A model generated the notes under the pieces. That model saw nothing but the letters and a program-made list of their open reading frames with translations. It was not told the DNA's origin and searched no databases. The position numbers and the translations under genes were made by a program. This document shows positions 40,555 to 50,042 of a stretch of DNA of 64,000 nucleotides, one piece after another; position 1 is the first letter of the stretch; each line of letters opens with the position of its first letter. The stretch is from the NCBI RefSeq assembly GCF_029978005.1, contig NZ_JARKOZ010000046.1:62001-126000 (forward strand), given 5' to 3'. The DNA is from Solidesulfovibrio sp. (lineage in GTDB: Bacteria > Desulfobacterota > Desulfovibrionia > Desulfovibrionales > Desulfovibrionaceae).

Positions 40555-41722
40555 AATGCCGCACGGCCGTTTTGACGGCGGCGACGATCCCGTCCTGGAC
40601 GTCGGCGGTCAGGTAGGGGTGCATGGGGAGGCTCAAGACCTGCTCGCTGGCGGCCAGGCTCTCCGGGAAGTCCCCGGGCGCGTGGCCGAGGCCGGCGAAG
40701 GCGGTCTGGGTGTGCAGGGGCTTGGGATAGTAGACCATGCTCGGCACGCCGGCCTCGCGCAGGGCGGCGGCCACGGCGTCGCGACGCGAAAGGCGCAGGG
40801 TGTACTGAGCCCAGGCGCAGCGGCAGCCCTCGGGCACGACGGGCAGGGTCAGGCCCGGCAGGCCGGTCAGGCCGGCGGCGTAGCGCGCGGCCGCGGCGTC
40901 GCGGGCGTCGAGCTCGCCCGGAAAGGCCGGCAGCTTGGCCAGGAGGATGGCCGCCTGCAGCGTGTCCAGGCGGCAGTTGAGGCCCACCCGCACGTTGTCG
41001 TACTTGTGCCCGCCCTTGCCGTGGACGCGGATGGAGCGCAGCGTCTCGGCCAGTTCGTCGTCGTCGGTGAGCACCGCACCGCCGTCGCCGAAGCAGCCGA
41101 GCGGCTTGGCCGGGAAGAAGCTGGTGGCCCCGGCCGTGCCCAGGGCGCCGGCCTTTTTGCCCTTGTACACGCCGCCGAAGCCCTGGGCCGCGTCCTCGAG
41201 CACGACCAGTCCGTGCTCCCGCGCCACGGCCGCGATGGCGTCGTAGTCCGCCGGCAGGCCGAAGAGGTCCACCGGAATGACGGCCTTGGGCCGCAGCTTG
41301 TAGGCCATGGCCGCCACGGGGAGGGGGTGCAGGGTGGGGTCCTGGGCCCTCACGGCGTGTATGGCTTGGGTCAGCCGGGCCGGGTCGATGTTGTAGGTGC
41401 GCGGGTCGATGTCCACGAAGACCGGGGTCGCGCCGAGCAGGGCGATGACCTCGGCCGTGGCGATGAAGGTGAAGGGGGTGGTGAAGACCACGTCGCCCGG
41501 GCCCACGCCCCAGGCCAGCAGGGGCATGAGCAGGGCGTCGGTGCCCGAGGCGCAGGACACGGCGTGGCGCGTGCCGGCGAAGGCGGCCAGGGCCGTCTCC
41601 AGCTCGGCCACTTCCGGGCCCATGATGAATTTGCCGTGGGCCAGCACGGCGTCCATGCGGGCGCGGATCTCGGGTTCGAGGACGGCGAACTGGGCCTTGA
41701 GGTCGATGAAGGGGATGGGCAT
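40550..41722 (-). CDS. wbpE: WbpE-type DegT/DnrJ/EryC1/StrS sugar aminotransferase
   Basis: 390 residues beginning MPIPFIDLK, the usual start of the family, so longer frames are rejected. PLP-enzyme motifs: SCASGTDALLMPLLAWGVG, VVLEDAAQGFGGVYKGKKAG and TSFFPAKPLGCFGDGGAV, where the lysine in FPAK forms the Schiff base. It transfers an amino group to a UDP-3-keto-sugar. Directly upstream of the fused WbpB-WbpD gene, so it very likely makes UDP-GlcNAc(3NH2)A as WbpE does in Pseudomonas aeruginosa O-antigen synthesis. Confidence 0.88.
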   Translation of the reverse strand: MPIPFIDLKAQFAVLEPEIRARMDAVLAHGKFIMGPEVAELETALAAFAGTRHAVSCASGTDALLMPLLAWGVGPGDVVFTTPFTFIATAEVIALLGATPVFVDIDPRTYNIDPARLTQAIHAVRAQDPTLHPLPVAAMAYKLRPKAVIPVDLFGLPADYDAIAAVAREHGLVVLEDAAQGFGGVYKGKKAGALGTAGATSFFPAKPLGCFGDGGAVLTDDDELAETLRSIRVHGKGGHKYDNVRVGLNCRLDTLQAAILLAKLPAFPGELDARDAAAARYAAGLTGLPGLTLPVVPEGCRCAWAQYTLRLSRRDAVAAALREAGVPSMVYYPKPLHTQTAFAGLGHAPGDFPESLAASEQVLSLPMHPYLTADVQDGIVAAVKTAVRHS

Positions 41723-42050
41723 GGGGGTTCCCTGGGCGCGCCTTTTTGCGGCGCGGCAACGAGTTGGCGTGGTCAGGCCGCGGGGCCGGCGGCGGTTCGT
41801 GCCGATTCGGGCCGGACCATGCAAGGCGCGGGCGGGGCGGCGCAGGGGCCGCGCCCGCCGGGGCGCGAAGGGCCGGCAGGAAAGAAAGTCGGGGCAAGGG
41901 CCATGGGGGCGGCATGCATCGCGACTGCGACACGGGCCGCCGGCGCGACGAAGCGCGAAGCAATATCCATGCGATACCAAAGGCGATCACGTTTGGCGCG
42001 GAGCGCTGCCGCTTCTTTCCTGCGATCCCCGGTCCGTGTCAAGTGGCGTC
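41723..42050 (-). other. 328-base spacer upstream of wbpE
   Basis: GC-rich with no recognisable gene. On the minus strand a TTGACA is present near 42037 but no acceptable -10 box stands 16-18 bases beyond. GC-rich inverted repeats occur. No operator could be assigned. Confidence 0.4.
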
Positions 42051-43469
42051 TCAGGCCTGCTTGCGACGCACAAGGACGAGGAAGGCGACCGTGAGCACGA
42101 AAAGGACAAGCACGGCCACGCCTTGGCGGCGATAGTCAGCGTCGAGCATCCAGGCTCCGGTGCTTTCGAGATAGCGGCCCCAGACCTCGGGCTGACTCTC
42201 CATGGGGCGGGACAGGTCCGCGCCGGCGTTGATGAAGCGCCACACCTTGGACACGGCCAGCGACAGGCCGGCAAGCGCCCAGGGGAACCAGGCGGGAAGG
42301 GGCAGCCGGTCGAGGACCAGGCAGGTCGGCAACACCAGAAAAGGCAGGAGGCCGATCATCTGGCGCGACAGGGGGTTGAGGCTTTGCAGCAGGCCGAAGG
42401 CCAGCACGGCCAGCCAGCCCGGCCCGAACCCCCGCGCCGCCCGGCAGGCCGGGGCGAACAGGCAGGCGGCGCACAGGAAGAAGGGCCCGAAATACAGGGT
42501 GTGGGCCACCAGGAATTCCCCAGGGCGCATCGTGCTGTTGACGACCACGGTGCGGGCGTACTCGAAGAAAAGCGCCACCCAGTCGTAGGCGGCCAGGCCC
42601 GGCACGAGCCGGGGCAGCGCGGTGAGGAGCGCGACCAGCCCGGCGGCCAGACCCAGCCGGACCAGCAGCGCCGGCCGTGTCAGGGCGCGGGGGGAAAAGC
42701 CGGCCGCCCGGGCCAGGCAGTAGACGCCGCCGGCGAGGAAGGCCAGGGCGACGGGCGTGGCCGGCAAGGGCGGCGAGACGGTCATGGCCAGGGTCAGCCA
42801 GGCCGCGCCCACGGCCAGCGCGGTCAGGCCCCCGGCCAGGGACAGGGGGAGCGTGGCGGGCGCGCCGTGCGCCCGGTCGGGCGGGGGCACGAAAAGCAGA
42901 AAGGCGAGGAGCCCCACGTTGGGGCCCACGAAGAAGCCGGCCAGGCCCGCGCCGAGCAGAAGCCAGGTCCGGCCGGCCAGGTACAGCCAGGCGAAAAGCG
43001 CCGCAAAGCCGAGGGAGGCGGTATCGAGCAGCACCGGGTAGTAGAAATTGTGCTTGAGCACGGCGTAGTTGCAAAAAACGCCCAGGCAGGCCAGCCACTT
43101 TCCCCGGCGGGACAGCCCGGCCAGATCGGCGCAGCGGCAGACGGCATAGGCCGCCAGGGTCAGCATGAGGATGTTCACGACCTGGAAGGCGACGATCACG
43201 TTGGGGATCGTAAGCGCCACGCCGGCGGCGGACATGGCGCCGCGCACCGCCAGGGCGGGCAGCATGCGCAGGTACACGGCCGTGCCGATGGAGACCGCGC
43301 CGCTTCGCACCTCGTCCAGGCGCGTGATGACCGCGCCGTAGGTGCGGCCGTCGAAGCCCAGGCCATCGCCGGCGAAGATGCGCTCGGAGACGAGGGTCAA
43401 AAGGACGGAGGCGGCCAGGACCACGAGCGTGGCCGCCAGGGTGTCGCGCCGGGAAGCGGGCGCGGTCAC
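42051..43469 (-). CDS. Polytopic membrane protein, possibly glycosyltransferase-C or polymerase-like
   Basis: 472 residues from a GTG overlapping the FemAB-like stop (GTGA). About 11 hydrophobic spans are visible (LAATLVVLAASVLLTLV first; VAVLVLFVLTVAFLVLV last). The early loop after span 1 contains GDGLGFDGRTYGAVI, a DG-rich periplasmic loop of the kind found in GT-C-like enzymes. No family signature is certain; it may transfer or polymerise sugars at the membrane, or relate to EpsG/O-antigen ligase-like proteins. Confidence 0.55.
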   Translation of the reverse strand: MTAPASRRDTLAATLVVLAASVLLTLVSERIFAGDGLGFDGRTYGAVITRLDEVRSGAVSIGTAVYLRMLPALAVRGAMSAAGVALTIPNVIVAFQVVNILMLTLAAYAVCRCADLAGLSRRGKWLACLGVFCNYAVLKHNFYYPVLLDTASLGFAALFAWLYLAGRTWLLLGAGLAGFFVGPNVGLLAFLLFVPPPDRAHGAPATLPLSLAGGLTALAVGAAWLTLAMTVSPPLPATPVALAFLAGGVYCLARAAGFSPRALTRPALLVRLGLAAGLVALLTALPRLVPGLAAYDWVALFFEYARTVVVNSTMRPGEFLVAHTLYFGPFFLCAACLFAPACRAARGFGPGWLAVLAFGLLQSLNPLSRQMIGLLPFLVLPTCLVLDRLPLPAWFPWALAGLSLAVSKVWRFINAGADLSRPMESQPEVWGRYLESTGAWMLDADYRRQGVAVLVLFVLTVAFLVLVRRKQA

Positions 43470-44491
43470 GGCAGAAACCGCCTGAGCCGGCGGCCGAGGA
43501 AGGTGGCCGCGCCGAGGGGCAGCCGGCGCCAGAGCCGGGAGACGGCCTCCATGGCCGGGGCGGCGTCGGCGTCGCCGGCCGGGTCGTCGGGGCGCTCGGG
43601 CCAGTCGCGCCTTGTCAGGGCATGGGGCACGGCCCCGAACCGGGTCTTGAAGACCGTGGGCCCCGCGCCGGGGCGGCCCCGGCCGAAGTCGAAGGTGGCC
43701 GCGCCGCGGGCCACGGCCGCCTCGAGCGCCCGCCAGTAGAGCAGGTTGACGGGGCTCACCGCATGGGCCGAGGCCAGGGAACTCACCCACACGGCCGTGT
43801 CCGCGTCGCCGTGGGCCACGCGGATCATGCCGGCCACGGGCTCGCCGTCGAGGGTGGCCAGGCTCACGGTCACGCGCCGGGGCTCGGCGGCGACGAGGGC
43901 GGCGAAAAAGGCCGAAGGATGGGGCGGGGTGCCGAGCTCGCGCATGTGGCGCTCGTAGACCCGGCAGAAGTCCGGCAAAAGCTCGCGGCCCTCGGCCACG
44001 GCCACGCCCGATTTCTCGGCCTTGCGCGTGCGGTTGCGGATCTCCGGGCGCAGGGATTTCCACAGCGTCTCGGCCGCGCCGGGAAGCGGCAGGCGGTAGG
44101 TGGAAAGCCCGGGCCAGTCCGGGTCCGGGGCGGCGGCCGCGGGCTCGCGCCAGGTCATGCGCCCGCCGGCGAGCTTTCGGGCAATGTTTTCCGCTTCCGC
44201 CGTCAGGGCCGCCGCCGCCTCGGAATCGTCGGCGGCCAGGCCCGCGGCCTGGGCGTGGGGCACGGAGAGCAGGCGCGCCTTGCCGGCCAGGCCCCGCACG
44301 AGGAAAAGGGGCAGCACGCCCCGGACGTCGCCCGTCTCGTCGCGGGCCATGAGATAGTGCGGCCGCTCGCCGTAGGCCGCGACCACGGCGTCGCGCCAGG
44401 CGAAGCGGTGGTAGAAGAGCGTTTCCGGGCGCAGGGCCACGAAGGCGTCCCAGGCGGCGCGGTCGGCCTCGCCGGCCAGGCTCACGCGCAC
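43466..44491 (-). CDS. FemAB/GNAT-fold acyltransferase-like protein (exosortase-system type)
   Basis: 341 residues from GTG 44491 (a GTG at 44485 overlaps the upstream stop and is an alternative). Double GNAT layout: N-terminal half with WDAFVALRPETLFYHRFAW and YGERPHYLMAR; C-terminal half with LWKSLRPEIRNRTRKAEKSGV, MIRVAHGDADTAVWVSSL and LLYWRALEAAVARGAATFDFGRGRPG. Such proteins occur beside polysaccharide deacetylases and AsnB in exosortase/EPS loci. It may add an amino-acid or acyl group to the polysaccharide (inference). Confidence 0.78.
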   Translation of the reverse strand: MRVSLAGEADRAAWDAFVALRPETLFYHRFAWRDAVVAAYGERPHYLMARDETGDVRGVLPLFLVRGLAGKARLLSVPHAQAAGLAADDSEAAAALTAEAENIARKLAGGRMTWREPAAAAPDPDWPGLSTYRLPLPGAAETLWKSLRPEIRNRTRKAEKSGVAVAEGRELLPDFCRVYERHMRELGTPPHPSAFFAALVAAEPRRVTVSLATLDGEPVAGMIRVAHGDADTAVWVSSLASAHAVSPVNLLYWRALEAAVARGAATFDFGRGRPGAGPTVFKTRFGAVPHALTRRDWPERPDDPAGDADAAPAMEAVSRLWRRLPLGAATFLGRRLRRFLP

Positions 44492-45387
44492 GGGTGCTTC
44501 TCCGCCGTCTCGGCCGCCAGCTCCCGGGCGGTGACGAATCGGACGTCGAGGGATCCGAGCATCCGGTCCAGGGTGCGTTCGAGCCAGGGGCCGGTGCGGC
44601 GCAAAAACAGGCGCACCTTGAGCGGCATGTTGGGGAAGTGCGGCCGGGGCGCGATCTCGTAGGGGTGGAAATAGTAGGTGGCCGCGCCCTGGGCCAGGGC
44701 TCGGGAAAGCCCGGCCCGGCACCACCAGCCGCCGGCCACGCGGGTCATGATGCCCGTGGCGGCCGGAAGCCGCACCACCGGAAAGGACGGGATGGGCAGT
44801 TCCACCACCGGGTGGCCGCCGCGCCTGGCCAGGTCGTGGGCGGCCGGGCGGTAGGGTGTTTGCGGCGCGTCGGCCAGGCCCTTGAACTTGCCGAAAAGCG
44901 CCCGCGACGGGCACACCGAGGCGTCGTAGGAAAATCCCAACTCGTGGAGCGCGTCCAGGACCCAGGGCTCGATGATGAGGTTGGGCGCACGGTAGCCCGT
45001 CACCTCCCGGCCCGAGGCGTCTTCCAGCACGGCCTTGGCCCGGCGCAGGTCGTCGGTGAACCGGGGCCGCGCCGGCAGGTCCTCGTGATGCATGCCGTGG
45101 CTGGCCACCTCGTGGCCGGCCGCGACCACGTCCCGCACCAGGTCCGGATAGGCCTCGGCCATCTCGCCCAGGATGAAGAAGGTGGCCCGCACGCCCCGGC
45201 GGGCGAAAAGGGCCAGCACCCGGGCCATGGGCTCCCGGATCTCCCCGGCCGGGCGGTCGGAACCGTAACGGTCGCGGAAAAAGGCGGCCGTGTCCTTCCA
45301 GCGGGACCGGGGCGAGCCCGTGGCCCAGCGGCAGTGGTACCACTCGTCCATGTCCACGGTGACGGCCAGGGCGGGCTTACGCGTCAC
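44482..45387 (-). CDS. Polysaccharide deacetylase (NodB domain)
   Basis: 301 residues. The metal site DMDEW (residues 12-16) and the histidine motif HGMHHEDL near residue 96, with [20 protein letters not shown] between, are the NodB/CE4 signatures; [11 protein letters not shown] is the later catalytic block. It removes N-acetyl groups from a hexosamine polymer. No signal peptide, as in the EPS-linked group. It overlaps the acyltransferase gene upstream by 11 bases and the FemAB-like gene downstream. Confidence 0.88.
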   Translation of the reverse strand: MTRKPALAVTVDMDEWYHCRWATGSPRSRWKDTAAFFRDRYGSDRPAGEIREPMARVLALFARRGVRATFFILGEMAEAYPDLVRDVVAAGHEVASHGMHHEDLPARPRFTDDLRRAKAVLEDASGREVTGYRAPNLIIEPWVLDALHELGFSYDASVCPSRALFGKFKGLADAPQTPYRPAAHDLARRGGHPVVELPIPSFPVVRLPAATGIMTRVAGGWWCRAGLSRALAQGAATYYFHPYEIAPRPHFPNMPLKVRLFLRRTGPWLERTLDRMLGSLDVRFVTARELAAETAEKHPCA

Positions 45388-45877
45388 GGCGGCCTCCCCT
45401 GGGGCGCTCGCGCACGTCGCCGATGACGCGCGCCGGCACGCCGGCGGCGATGGCGAAATCCGGCACGTCGCGGGTGACCACGGCCCCGGCCCCGATCACG
45501 GCCCCCCGTCCCACGGTCACGCCCGGCAGCACCACGGCGTTGACCCCGAGCCAGGCTCCGGGCCCGATGACGACCGGGCCGCGCCTCGCCACGTCGTACT
45601 CCCGGGCGAGAAACGATGCGTTGGGGCTGGCCTCGGCCACCAGGGCCACGCCCGGGGCCAGGGAGGCCTCCTCGCCGATGCTGACCAGCCCCGGCCGGAA
45701 GCCGTCCACGGCCACGAAGCCGAGGTTGACGTAGGCCCGCGCCCCGATGCGGATGCCCGAGGCCCGCAGCAGCGCCAGGCGCAGCCCGGCCACGGGGCAG
45801 TGGGCGGCGGCGAAGCGCAACAGCGAACGCAGGACCTTTTGCGGCCTGGAGACGGCCGGAGCCTTGTCGCCGGTCAT
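45377..45877 (-). CDS. Hexapeptide-repeat (left-handed beta-helix) O-acetyltransferase
   Basis: 166 residues, ATG overlapping the wecB stop (ATGA). Hexapeptide repeats: [87 protein letters not shown]. This is the maltose/galactoside acetyltransferase-like fold used to O-acetylate sugars with acetyl-CoA. It probably acetylates the polysaccharide built by this operon. Confidence 0.85.
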   Translation of the reverse strand: MTGDKAPAVSRPQKVLRSLLRFAAAHCPVAGLRLALLRASGIRIGARAYVNLGFVAVDGFRPGLVSIGEEASLAPGVALVAEASPNASFLAREYDVARRGPVVIGPGAWLGVNAVVLPGVTVGRGAVIGAGAVVTRDVPDFAIAAGVPARVIGDVRERPRGGRRDA

Positions 45878-46989
45878 GGGCGCGCTCCTTGGGAGGCGTG
45901 CAAAAAGCGGTCGAGGTCGTCGGCCACGCGGCCGGCCGCGCGGCCGTCCCAAAGCTCGGGCCGATGCCCCTCGGGCGCGCCCCCGGCCAGGATCTCCCCG
46001 GCCAGGGCGTCGATGTCCCCGGGCCGGCACAGCCGGTTGGTGCCCTGGGTCACGGTGACGGGCCGTTCGGTGTTCTCGCGCACGGTGAGGCAGGGAATGC
46101 CGAGGTAGGTCGTCTCTTCCTGCAGGCCGCCCGAGTCCGTGACCACCAGGGCGGCGCGGGTGACGAGCCCCATGAAGTCCACGTAGCCCATGGGCTCGAC
46201 GCAGCGCAGGCCGGGCAGGCTCTCGAGGGCTTGGGCCAGCCCGAAGCGCGACAGCCGCTCCCGGGTGCGCGGGTGGACCGGAAAGACCACGGGCAGGCGC
46301 GCGGAAAGGCGCGACAGGGCCTCGGCCACGGCGGCCAGGGCCTGCGGCGTGTCCACGTTGGAGGGCCGGTGCAGGGTGGCCACGGCGAAGCCTCCCGGGG
46401 CGAGCCCCAAGGCGGCCGGGCCGTCCCCGGCCTCGATGCGCGGGCGCAGCATCTCGAAGCAGTCCATCATGATGTTGCCCACGCGCACGATGCGCTCCCG
46501 GGGCACGCCTTCGCCCAGGAGGTTCTCGTCGGCGTCCGGAGAGGGCGTCCAGAGGCGGTCGGCCACGGCGTCGGTGACGAGGCGGTTGATTTCCTCGGGC
46601 ATGGACCGGTCGCGGCTGCGCAGGCCGGCCTCCAGGTGGGCCACGGGCACGCCCTCCTTCACGGCGGTCAGGGCGCAGGCCAGGGTGGAATTGACGTCGC
46701 CGACCACCACGACCATGGACGGGCGGTCGCGGCCGAGGACGGCGTCGTAGCCGGACATGACGGCGGCGGTCTGCACGGCGTGGCTGGCCGAGCCCACGCC
46801 CAGGGAATGGTCGGGCGCGGGCATGCCGAGGTCCTCGAAAAAAGCCTGGGACAGGGCGTAGTCGTAGTGCTGGCCGGTGTGGACCAGGGCGGGCCGGCAC
46901 CAGGGGCGGCGGCGCAGTTCCCGAAACAGCGGTGCGGCCTTCATGAAGTTGGGCCTGGCGCCGACGACGAGGTGCACGCGGTGGATCAT
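45874..46989 (-). CDS. Non-hydrolysing UDP-N-acetylglucosamine 2-epimerase (WecB / WbpI type)
   Basis: 371 residues. [62 protein letters not shown] and [28 protein letters not shown] are hallmark segments of the family. It interconverts UDP-GlcNAc-type and UDP-ManNAc-type sugars. Given WbpB, WbpD and WbpE in the same locus, the true substrate may be UDP-GlcNAc(3NAc)A, as with WbpI, giving UDP-ManNAc(3NAc)A; sequence alone cannot distinguish this from WecB. Confidence 0.9.
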   Translation of the reverse strand: MIHRVHLVVGARPNFMKAAPLFRELRRRPWCRPALVHTGQHYDYALSQAFFEDLGMPAPDHSLGVGSASHAVQTAAVMSGYDAVLGRDRPSMVVVVGDVNSTLACALTAVKEGVPVAHLEAGLRSRDRSMPEEINRLVTDAVADRLWTPSPDADENLLGEGVPRERIVRVGNIMMDCFEMLRPRIEAGDGPAALGLAPGGFAVATLHRPSNVDTPQALAAVAEALSRLSARLPVVFPVHPRTRERLSRFGLAQALESLPGLRCVEPMGYVDFMGLVTRAALVVTDSGGLQEETTYLGIPCLTVRENTERPVTVTQGTNRLCRPGDIDALAGEILAGGAPEGHRPELWDGRAAGRVADDLDRFLHASQGARP

Positions 46990-47008
46990 GGCGATGGATG
47001 CTCGGGGG

Positions 47009-48115
47009 TCAGGCCGGGGCGTACGCGGCAGCGGCCCGGCGCAGGGCTTCCAGGGGCCGGCGCGCGGCGGCCAGGGTCACGAGATCGCGAAAAAGGGGCG
47101 TGGGATCGATGCGGACGGCGAGCATGTCCCGGCGGCGCGCGGCCATGGCCGTCGTCGCGTCGGGTTGTTCCACCAATGCCCGCACCGTGTCAAGGAGCCG
47201 GCCGGCCTGGTCGGGCCGCAGCCCCGCGCCCAGGCGGAAGTCGTCCTCCAGTTCGCGCAGATAGCTCAGACGGCCCACGAAGTCGTTGATGCGCACCGAG
47301 GGCGTGCCGAGGACCATGGCCTCGGCGGCCATGGTCTGGCTGTCGCCGACCACGAGGGCGGCCCCGGCCAGGGCGTGGTGGATGCGCGCCGGGTCGAGGC
47401 GGATGCGCAGGGGTTCGAACCGGGGCGGCAGGGGCCGCTCGGAGGTGACGTACACCCGGCCGCGCGCCCCGAGATAGTCGCACAGCTCCCCGGCCAGGGC
47501 GTTGTCGATGCCGCGCTTGCCCACGTCGTGGCTGGCCGTGAGCGAAACCAGGCGCAACAGGAAGTAGGGCCGCCCGTCCGGGGAGAGCTCCCGGGCCACG
47601 GCGGCGTCCGGACTGAAATGGTCGGGGTGCAGGTAGGCCAGTTCGTGGTAGCCCGGATAGGAGACGCGCCGGGAGGCCCAGCGGCCGCGGTCGCAGCATC
47701 GCGGCAGGACCAGGGCCGTGGCGAAGGGGTAGAAGAGGTAGTTCTCCGGCGTGGCCGGGGTGTCGTCCTCGTTTAAAAGCAGCGACGGGATGCCGAGCAG
47801 CCGGCCCAGGTGGGCCAGGGTCAGCTCCGTGCCGACCAGCACGTCGGGCCTGAGCTTTCGCAGCAGGGGGAAAAGCCGCTTTTCCGTGCGCCAAAGCAGC
47901 AACGGTCCGGCCAGGGCGAAGGGCACGCCCTCCATGCGCCGCCCCTCCGGGGCCAGGTTGACCACGTCCCAGTCCTCGCCCGCCACCAGGGTCTCCAGCA
48001 CGTCTTTTTTGACGATGACCACCGTGACCTGGGCTCCGTCCCGGCGGAAGGATTCGATGACCCGGCGCAGAAGGTGGTAGTGGGCCGGATGGGCCAGAAA
48101 GAAGAGCGGGCGCAT
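47009..48115 (-). CDS. DUF354-type glycosyltransferase-like protein
   Basis: 368 residues from the ATG at 48115. DUF354 features: FLAHPAHYHLLRRVI at the N-terminus, LRPDVLVGTELTLAHLG, LLRLVSLTASHDVGKRGI and GDSQTMAAEAMVLGTPSVRIND, a GT-B-like donor-site segment. The family is related to UDP-GlcNAc 2-epimerase-like GT-B folds and found in polysaccharide clusters; it probably transfers a sugar or acts as an epimerase-like enzyme. It lies between asnB and wecB. Confidence 0.72.
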   Translation of the reverse strand: MRPLFFLAHPAHYHLLRRVIESFRRDGAQVTVVIVKKDVLETLVAGEDWDVVNLAPEGRRMEGVPFALAGPLLLWRTEKRLFPLLRKLRPDVLVGTELTLAHLGRLLGIPSLLLNEDDTPATPENYLFYPFATALVLPRCCDRGRWASRRVSYPGYHELAYLHPDHFSPDAAVARELSPDGRPYFLLRLVSLTASHDVGKRGIDNALAGELCDYLGARGRVYVTSERPLPPRFEPLRIRLDPARIHHALAGAALVVGDSQTMAAEAMVLGTPSVRINDFVGRLSYLRELEDDFRLGAGLRPDQAGRLLDTVRALVEQPDATTAMAARRRDMLAVRIDPTPLFRDLVTLAAARRPLEALRRAAAAYAPA

Positions 48116-48135
48116 GACGGACCTCGCGAGGATTT

Positions 48136-49995
48136 TCAGGCCGTCCCGCCGGGAATGTCCCCGCCCGTCGGCGTTTCGGACACGGCGTCGAGCCATTCGG
48201 CCAACTGGCACCATTTCCAGGCCTGCTGGGCCGTGGGTCGGTAGCCGCGGGGAAAGCGCAGGACGTCGGGCCAGGCGGCGGCGAGGCGCGCCATGGCCGC
48301 CTCCGTGCGGCGCTTCCAGGCTGGCGAGGCCATCCAGCGGGCCTCGGGCGTGGCGAAGCCGAGCTTGTCCGTGCGGGCCAGGATCTCCGGCGCGGTGTGG
48401 CGGCCGAGCGCCAGGCGCTGGAGGTATTTGGTCTGGCCTCCCCGGATCTTGAGGTCGGCCGGGGTGGCCAGCAGCCGTTCGACCAGGCGGTAGTCCAGGT
48501 AGGGCACCCGGGCTTCCAGGGAGAAGGCCATGGAGTTGCGGTCCTCCAGGCGCAGCAAATGTTCGAGCTTGTACTGGAAATGCAGGGCCAGGCTGTGGTT
48601 GAGGTCGCGGGCCCGGAAGAACTCCCGGGCGATGCGGCTTTCGCCGTAGCCGGCGGCGAAGAAGTCCCGGCCCAGGAAGGGCAGGGCCCGGCCCAGGGCC
48701 AGGGCGCGCCCGGCCTCGGGCAGGAGCGAGAAGGCCAGGGCCCCCAGGCCGCTGGCGTGCTGGCGGCGGGCCAGGACGGCGGCGAACTCCCCGGCGAATT
48801 GCCCGATCCGGCCTCGGCGCAGCAGGCCGGAGAGGTTGAAGCCGTGGAAATACTGGTACCCGGCGAAGACCTCGTCCGCGCCCTGGCCGTCCAGCACCAC
48901 CACCACCCCGGTCTCCCTGGCCAGGCGCATGACCCGGTACTGGGCGTAAAACGACGGGTTGGTGGTCGGTTCGTCGGCGGCCCGGACAAAGGCCGGCAGG
49001 TCGGCCAGGGCCTCCTCGGCCGTGGGCGTGACGCGGTGGCTGACGAAAGGATAGCGCGCGGCCAGGGCGTCCACGTAGCGGGCCTCGTCCACGGAGTCGC
49101 CGGGATAGACGGCGGTGAAGCAGTGGTAGGGGTTCGGCGCGCCGATGACGTCGTGCAAAAGCCCCACCAGGATGGAGGAGTCCAGCCCGCCGCTGAGCGA
49201 CGACCCCACGGGCACGTCGCTTCGCAGGCGAAGCCTGGCCGCGTCGGCGGCCAGCTCGGCCACGGCCCGGGCGTGGCCCGCCTCGGTGTCCTCGACGGGA
49301 TGTTCGAGAAAAGGCAGCGGAGACCACCAGGTCCGCACGGACAGGCCGCCGGCGGCGTCGCATAAGGCCCGGCAGCCCTTGGGCAGCCGGCGCACGGCGG
49401 TCAGGAACGTCTCGTCGTGGATGTCGGTGCGGTTGAACGCCAGGTAGTCGAACAGGCTTTGCCTGTCGACCTCGCGGGACAGACCCGGCAGGGCGAGCAG
49501 GGCGCGGATCTCCGAGGCGAAGTGGAGGATGCCGTCTTGCAGGACGTAATAGAGCGGTTTGACGCCGAAACGGTCCCGGGCCAGGAAGAGCGTCCTGTCG
49601 CGGCTGTCGTAGAGGGCGAAGGCGAACATGCCGTTGAGGCGCGGCAGGCAGTCCGCGCCCCAGGCCTCGTAGGCGGCGAGCAGCACTTCGGTGTCGGTTC
49701 TCGTGGCGAAGCGTCGGCCCTTGGCGGCGAGCTCCTCACGCAGTTCGATGTAATTGAAGATCTCGCCGTTGAAGACCATCTGGTAGCGGCCGTCCGGCGA
49801 GGCGAAGGGCTGGCGGCCGTCGTCGGAGAGGTCGATGATGGCCAGGCGGCGGTGGCCCAGCACGCAGTGGGCGTCGGCGAAGACCCCGGCCGCGTCCGGG
49901 CCGCGGTGGCGCATGATGTCGTTTTGGGCGCGCACGAGCGCGCCGTGGTCCGGACGGATCCGGCCCGGGGCGAAGACCCCGCAGATGCCGCACAT
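48136..49995 (-). CDS. asnB: Asparagine synthase (glutamine-hydrolysing), polysaccharide-locus type
   Basis: 619 residues. Class II glutamine amidotransferase N-terminus with catalytic Cys2 (MCGICGVF), MRHRGPDAAG, LAIIDLSDDGRQPF and FNGEIFNYIELREEL. Synthetase domain with pyrophosphate loop SLSGGLDSSILVGLL and DGQGADEVFAGYQYFHG. AsnB homologues in exosortase/EPS loci probably amidate uronic acids of the polysaccharide rather than make free asparagine. Since this locus can make uronic-acid sugars (WbpB/WbpE/WbpD), a uronamide is a reasonable inference. Confidence 0.88.
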   Translation of the reverse strand: MCGICGVFAPGRIRPDHGALVRAQNDIMRHRGPDAAGVFADAHCVLGHRRLAIIDLSDDGRQPFASPDGRYQMVFNGEIFNYIELREELAAKGRRFATRTDTEVLLAAYEAWGADCLPRLNGMFAFALYDSRDRTLFLARDRFGVKPLYYVLQDGILHFASEIRALLALPGLSREVDRQSLFDYLAFNRTDIHDETFLTAVRRLPKGCRALCDAAGGLSVRTWWSPLPFLEHPVEDTEAGHARAVAELAADAARLRLRSDVPVGSSLSGGLDSSILVGLLHDVIGAPNPYHCFTAVYPGDSVDEARYVDALAARYPFVSHRVTPTAEEALADLPAFVRAADEPTTNPSFYAQYRVMRLARETGVVVVLDGQGADEVFAGYQYFHGFNLSGLLRRGRIGQFAGEFAAVLARRQHASGLGALAFSLLPEAGRALALGRALPFLGRDFFAAGYGESRIAREFFRARDLNHSLALHFQYKLEHLLRLEDRNSMAFSLEARVPYLDYRLVERLLATPADLKIRGGQTKYLQRLALGRHTAPEILARTDKLGFATPEARWMASPAWKRRTEAAMARLAAAWPDVLRFPRGYRPTAQQAWKWCQLAEWLDAVSETPTGGDIPGGTA

Positions 49996-50042
49996 GGTTC
50001 ACCCGTTTGGCCAGAGTTTCCGACGCGACAGGAAAGCCCCGG

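Noticed and set aside
42030-42045. TTGACA on the minus strand as a promoter for wbpE
   Set aside because: No acceptable -10 box is found 16-18 bases downstream.
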